Shown in pieces: positions 62,701 through 64,000 of a stretch of 64,000 nucleotides of DNA. Source of the DNA: Terriglobus albidus (GTDB taxonomy: Bacteria; Acidobacteriota; Terriglobia; Terriglobales; Acidobacteriaceae). Location: assembly GCF_008000815.1 (NCBI RefSeq), contig NZ_CP042806.1, positions 6,138,001 through 6,202,000 on the forward strand, read 5' to 3'. The position numbers and the translations under genes were made by a program. Within the stretch, counting starts at the first letter, position 1. Each line of letters begins with the position of its first letter. Below the pieces are notes generated by a model that was not told the DNA's origin, made no database searches, and saw only the letters and a program-made list of their open reading frames with translations.

Positions 62701-63495
62701 ATGAGTAGTCAGACAATTCGGTCGCTTCTCTGCTTCTGTATTGGGCTGTTGTGGGTTCTTCCTTTGGCTGCGGCGCCGGTAGTGGGATATCGAATAATTG
62801 CGACGTATCCGCACGCAACGGACAACTACACCGAGGGCCTCTTCTACCGGGACGGCATGTTCTATGAGGGCACGGGGCGTGAGGGCGACTCACGCCTTGT
62901 CGTGACCGATCCCGCAACCGGCAAGGTGTTGCAGCAGACCACCACCCTGCCGTCGCAGTTTTTCGGAGAAGGCATCGTCGACTGGGGTGCGAACCTCTAC
63001 CAGTGGACTTGGCAGACACACGCCGGCTTCGTCTATGACCGCTTTTCCCTGCAGCCGATCCGGCGGTTCACCTACGAGGGCGAGGGCTGGGGGATGACCC
63101 GCTCCTCGCAAGAGATCATCACCAGCGATGGCTCAGCAAAACTATCGTTTCGCGATCCCATAACCTTCAAGGTGCGGCGGACGATCACAGTGCGCGACGG
63201 CGGCCGACCGGTGACACAACTCAATGAGCTGGAGTTTATTAAAGGTGCGATCTATGCGAACGTCTGGCATTCGGACCGCATCGCCCGCATCTCGCCCGCG
63301 ACCGGCCGGGTTCTTGGCTGGATCGACCTGACCGGCATTCTGCCGGCGGATCAACGGCGGGATAGCGAGTCCGTCCTGAACGGGATTGCCTACGACGCGA
63401 AACAGAACCGCATCTTTGTGACCGGCAAAAACTGGCCAAAGATCTTCGAGATTCAAGCCGTCCCCAGAATCACTACGACCGGCGCAAAACACTGA
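62701..63495 (+). CDS. Glutaminyl-peptide cyclotransferase (plant/bacterial type), exported
   Basis: This 264-residue protein has a signal peptide (MSSQTIRSLLCFCIGLLWVLPLAAA) and a five-bladed beta-propeller core: YPHATDNYTEGLFYRDGMFYEGTG, FGEGIVDWGANLYQWTWQ, and VTQLNELEFIKGAIYANVWHSDRIARI. This is the papaya-type glutamine cyclotransferase, which converts N-terminal Gln to pyroglutamate on exported peptides. AGGGATAGGA lies directly before ATG 62701. It ends 5 bp before the -35 box of the his leader. Confidence 0.92.
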   Translation: MSSQTIRSLLCFCIGLLWVLPLAAAPVVGYRIIATYPHATDNYTEGLFYRDGMFYEGTGREGDSRLVVTDPATGKVLQQTTTLPSQFFGEGIVDWGANLYQWTWQTHAGFVYDRFSLQPIRRFTYEGEGWGMTRSSQEIITSDGSAKLSFRDPITFKVRRTITVRDGGRPVTQLNELEFIKGAIYANVWHSDRIARISPATGRVLGWIDLTGILPADQRRDSESVLNGIAYDAKQNRIFVTGKNWPKIFEIQAVPRITTTGAKH

Positions 63496-63499
63496 CAAA

Positions 63500-63528
63500 T
63501 TGACAAAACGGAGCCCTGTTCGGTACTT
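63500..63528 (+). promoter_or_regulatory. Predicted promoter of the his leader
   Basis: TTGACA (63500-63505), 17-nt spacer, weak -10 GTACTT (63523-63528), 15 nt before the leader start codon. Confidence 0.45.
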
Positions 63529-63542
63529 TCGAAGGTAGAGAT

Positions 63543-63626
63543 ATGCGCTTTGTGCACCATCATGGCCACCATCACCATCACGCGATCAGCGTGTCGGCGG
63601 CGGTGTCTGGTGCGGTAGAGAAGTAA
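63543..63626 (+). CDS. hisL: His operon leader peptide
   Basis: A 27-codon frame with eight His in nine residues (MRFVHHHGHHHHHAISVSAAV..., ending GAVEK), preceded by AAGGTAGAG. The frame ends 22 nt before a terminator hairpin and 102 nt before hisI. Ribosome stalling at the His codons when charged histidyl-tRNA is scarce would favour an alternative fold of the leader and let transcription into the his genes. Enteric hisL has seven consecutive His; here one Gly interrupts the run. Confidence 0.88.
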   Translation: MRFVHHHGHHHHHAISVSAAVSGAVEK

Positions 63627-63648
63627 GCACAGAGACACTCAAAGGATT

Positions 63649-63692
63649 CAAAGCCCGCTGATGCGCAAAGCCAGCGGGCTTTGTTGTGTCTG
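63649..63692 (+). terminator. Attenuator terminator of the his operon
   Basis: CAAAGCCCGCTG, 11-nt loop, CAGCGGGCTTTG: a perfect 12-bp stem followed by a moderately T-rich TTGTGTC. An upstream pair GTGTCT (63603-63608)/AGACAC (63633-63638) could form the competing structure. Confidence 0.8.
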
Positions 63693-63728
63693 CGGCTGAT
63701 GCGCACGGCAAGAAACGGAAAACAGGAC

Positions 63729-64000
63729 ATGGCAGAACCTATACAGCTCGACTTCGCAAAAGAAAACGGACTCGTCCCCGGCATTGTGCAGGACGCGAAC
63801 ACCGGCCAGGTGCTGATGCTTGGCTTTTTGAATGAGACCAGCTATCAGAAGACGCTGGAGAGCGGCTTCGTCACCTTCTGGTCGCGCACGCGGCAGAAGC
63901 TGTGGATGAAGGGCGAGACCAGCGGCAACCGCCTGCGTATTGTGTCGATCTCGACCGATTGCGACAGCGATGCGCTGCTCTTCAAGGTAACCGTCGACGG
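63729..64000 (+). CDS. hisI: Phosphoribosyl-AMP cyclohydrolase (3' end outside window)
   Basis: The first 90 codons are present, starting MAEPIQLDFAKENGLVPGIV. Motifs are VLMLGFLNE, TFWSRTRQKLWMKGETSGN and the zinc/magnesium-binding ISTDCDSDALLF. The enzyme opens the purine ring of phosphoribosyl-AMP in histidine synthesis. Whether it is fused to HisE cannot be seen. It is the first gene after the attenuator, so in this organism hisI (or a hisIE operon) rather than hisG is directly downstream of the leader. Confidence 0.93.
   Translation, partial: MAEPIQLDFAKENGLVPGIVQDANTGQVLMLGFLNETSYQKTLESGFVTFWSRTRQKLWMKGETSGNRLRIVSISTDCDSDALLFKVTVD

Overview
The window looks like chromosomal DNA of an acidobacterium of the Acidobacteriaceae (Terriglobus/Granulicella/Edaphobacter-like; family-level inference only). 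The signs are two large TonB-dependent receptors with an N-terminal carboxypeptidase-regulatory-like domain, several secreted plant-polysaccharide hydrolases, a DUF1800/DUF1501 pair, high-GC coding sequence, and intergenic spaces packed with short palindromic repeats. No tRNA, rRNA, CRISPR array, prophage or plasmid function was seen.

Layout. 0-4.2 kb: a truncated TonB-dependent receptor and a GH51 arabinofuranosidase, both with LacI-type operator palindromes. 4.3-6.6 kb: trmD, then IS copy A (IS110 family, IS1111-like). 6.8-11.5 kb: a GntR/FCD regulator and a translationally coupled sugar operon (DHDPS-family aldolase, fucose-isomerase-like protein, MFS transporter) with a perfect operator. 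11.8-15.2 kb: a lipoprotein CocE-type hydrolase and a three-gene cassette (small antitoxin-like protein, HipA-family kinase, DUF3037 protein). 15.4-20 kb: dnaJ, a Nei/Fpg glycosylase carrying an in-frame repeat, and dnaK. 20-26 kb: a secreted protein, a transglutaminase-like protein, a molybdopterin oxidoreductase with a cytochrome b561, an AAA ATPase and a membrane protein. 26-35.3 kb: GH127-like and GH105 enzymes in an operon, a membrane protein, metK and a complete TonB-dependent receptor. 35.4-47 kb: a RodZ-like protein, a polymerase-like membrane protein, an FtsX-type permease, the DUF1501/DUF1800 pair, a GT39-like glycosyltransferase, a VOC protein, a YjbR-like protein and a DHA2 exporter. 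47-54.2 kb: a GH39 enzyme, Ada, a nitrilase, an NAD(P)-binding protein, a small Cys-rich protein and ahcY. 54.2-61 kb: a nested inverted-repeat element, secreted proteins, a PDZ/GAF/PP2C phosphatase and two exported HhH proteins. 61.1-62.5 kb: IS copy B. 62.7-64 kb: glutaminyl cyclase, then the start of a his operon with a His-rich leader peptide, a terminator and hisI.

The most interesting signals are these. (1) A ~115-bp MITE-like element is present in seven copies, is flanked by TA, and in four cases supplies or sits on the stop codon of a gene. (2) A classical his attenuation leader precedes hisI. (3) Two IS1111-type copies are inserted at GGGTGCCC, with clustered differences in the presumed guide-RNA region. 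(4) Several genes have a TANNNT box only 6-9 nt before the start codon, which suggests leaderless mRNAs. (5) A kinase cassette of unknown role lies at 13.8-15.2 kb. (6) LacI-type palindromes are placed at carbohydrate genes.

All calls come from reading the sequence. No database search or folding program was run.
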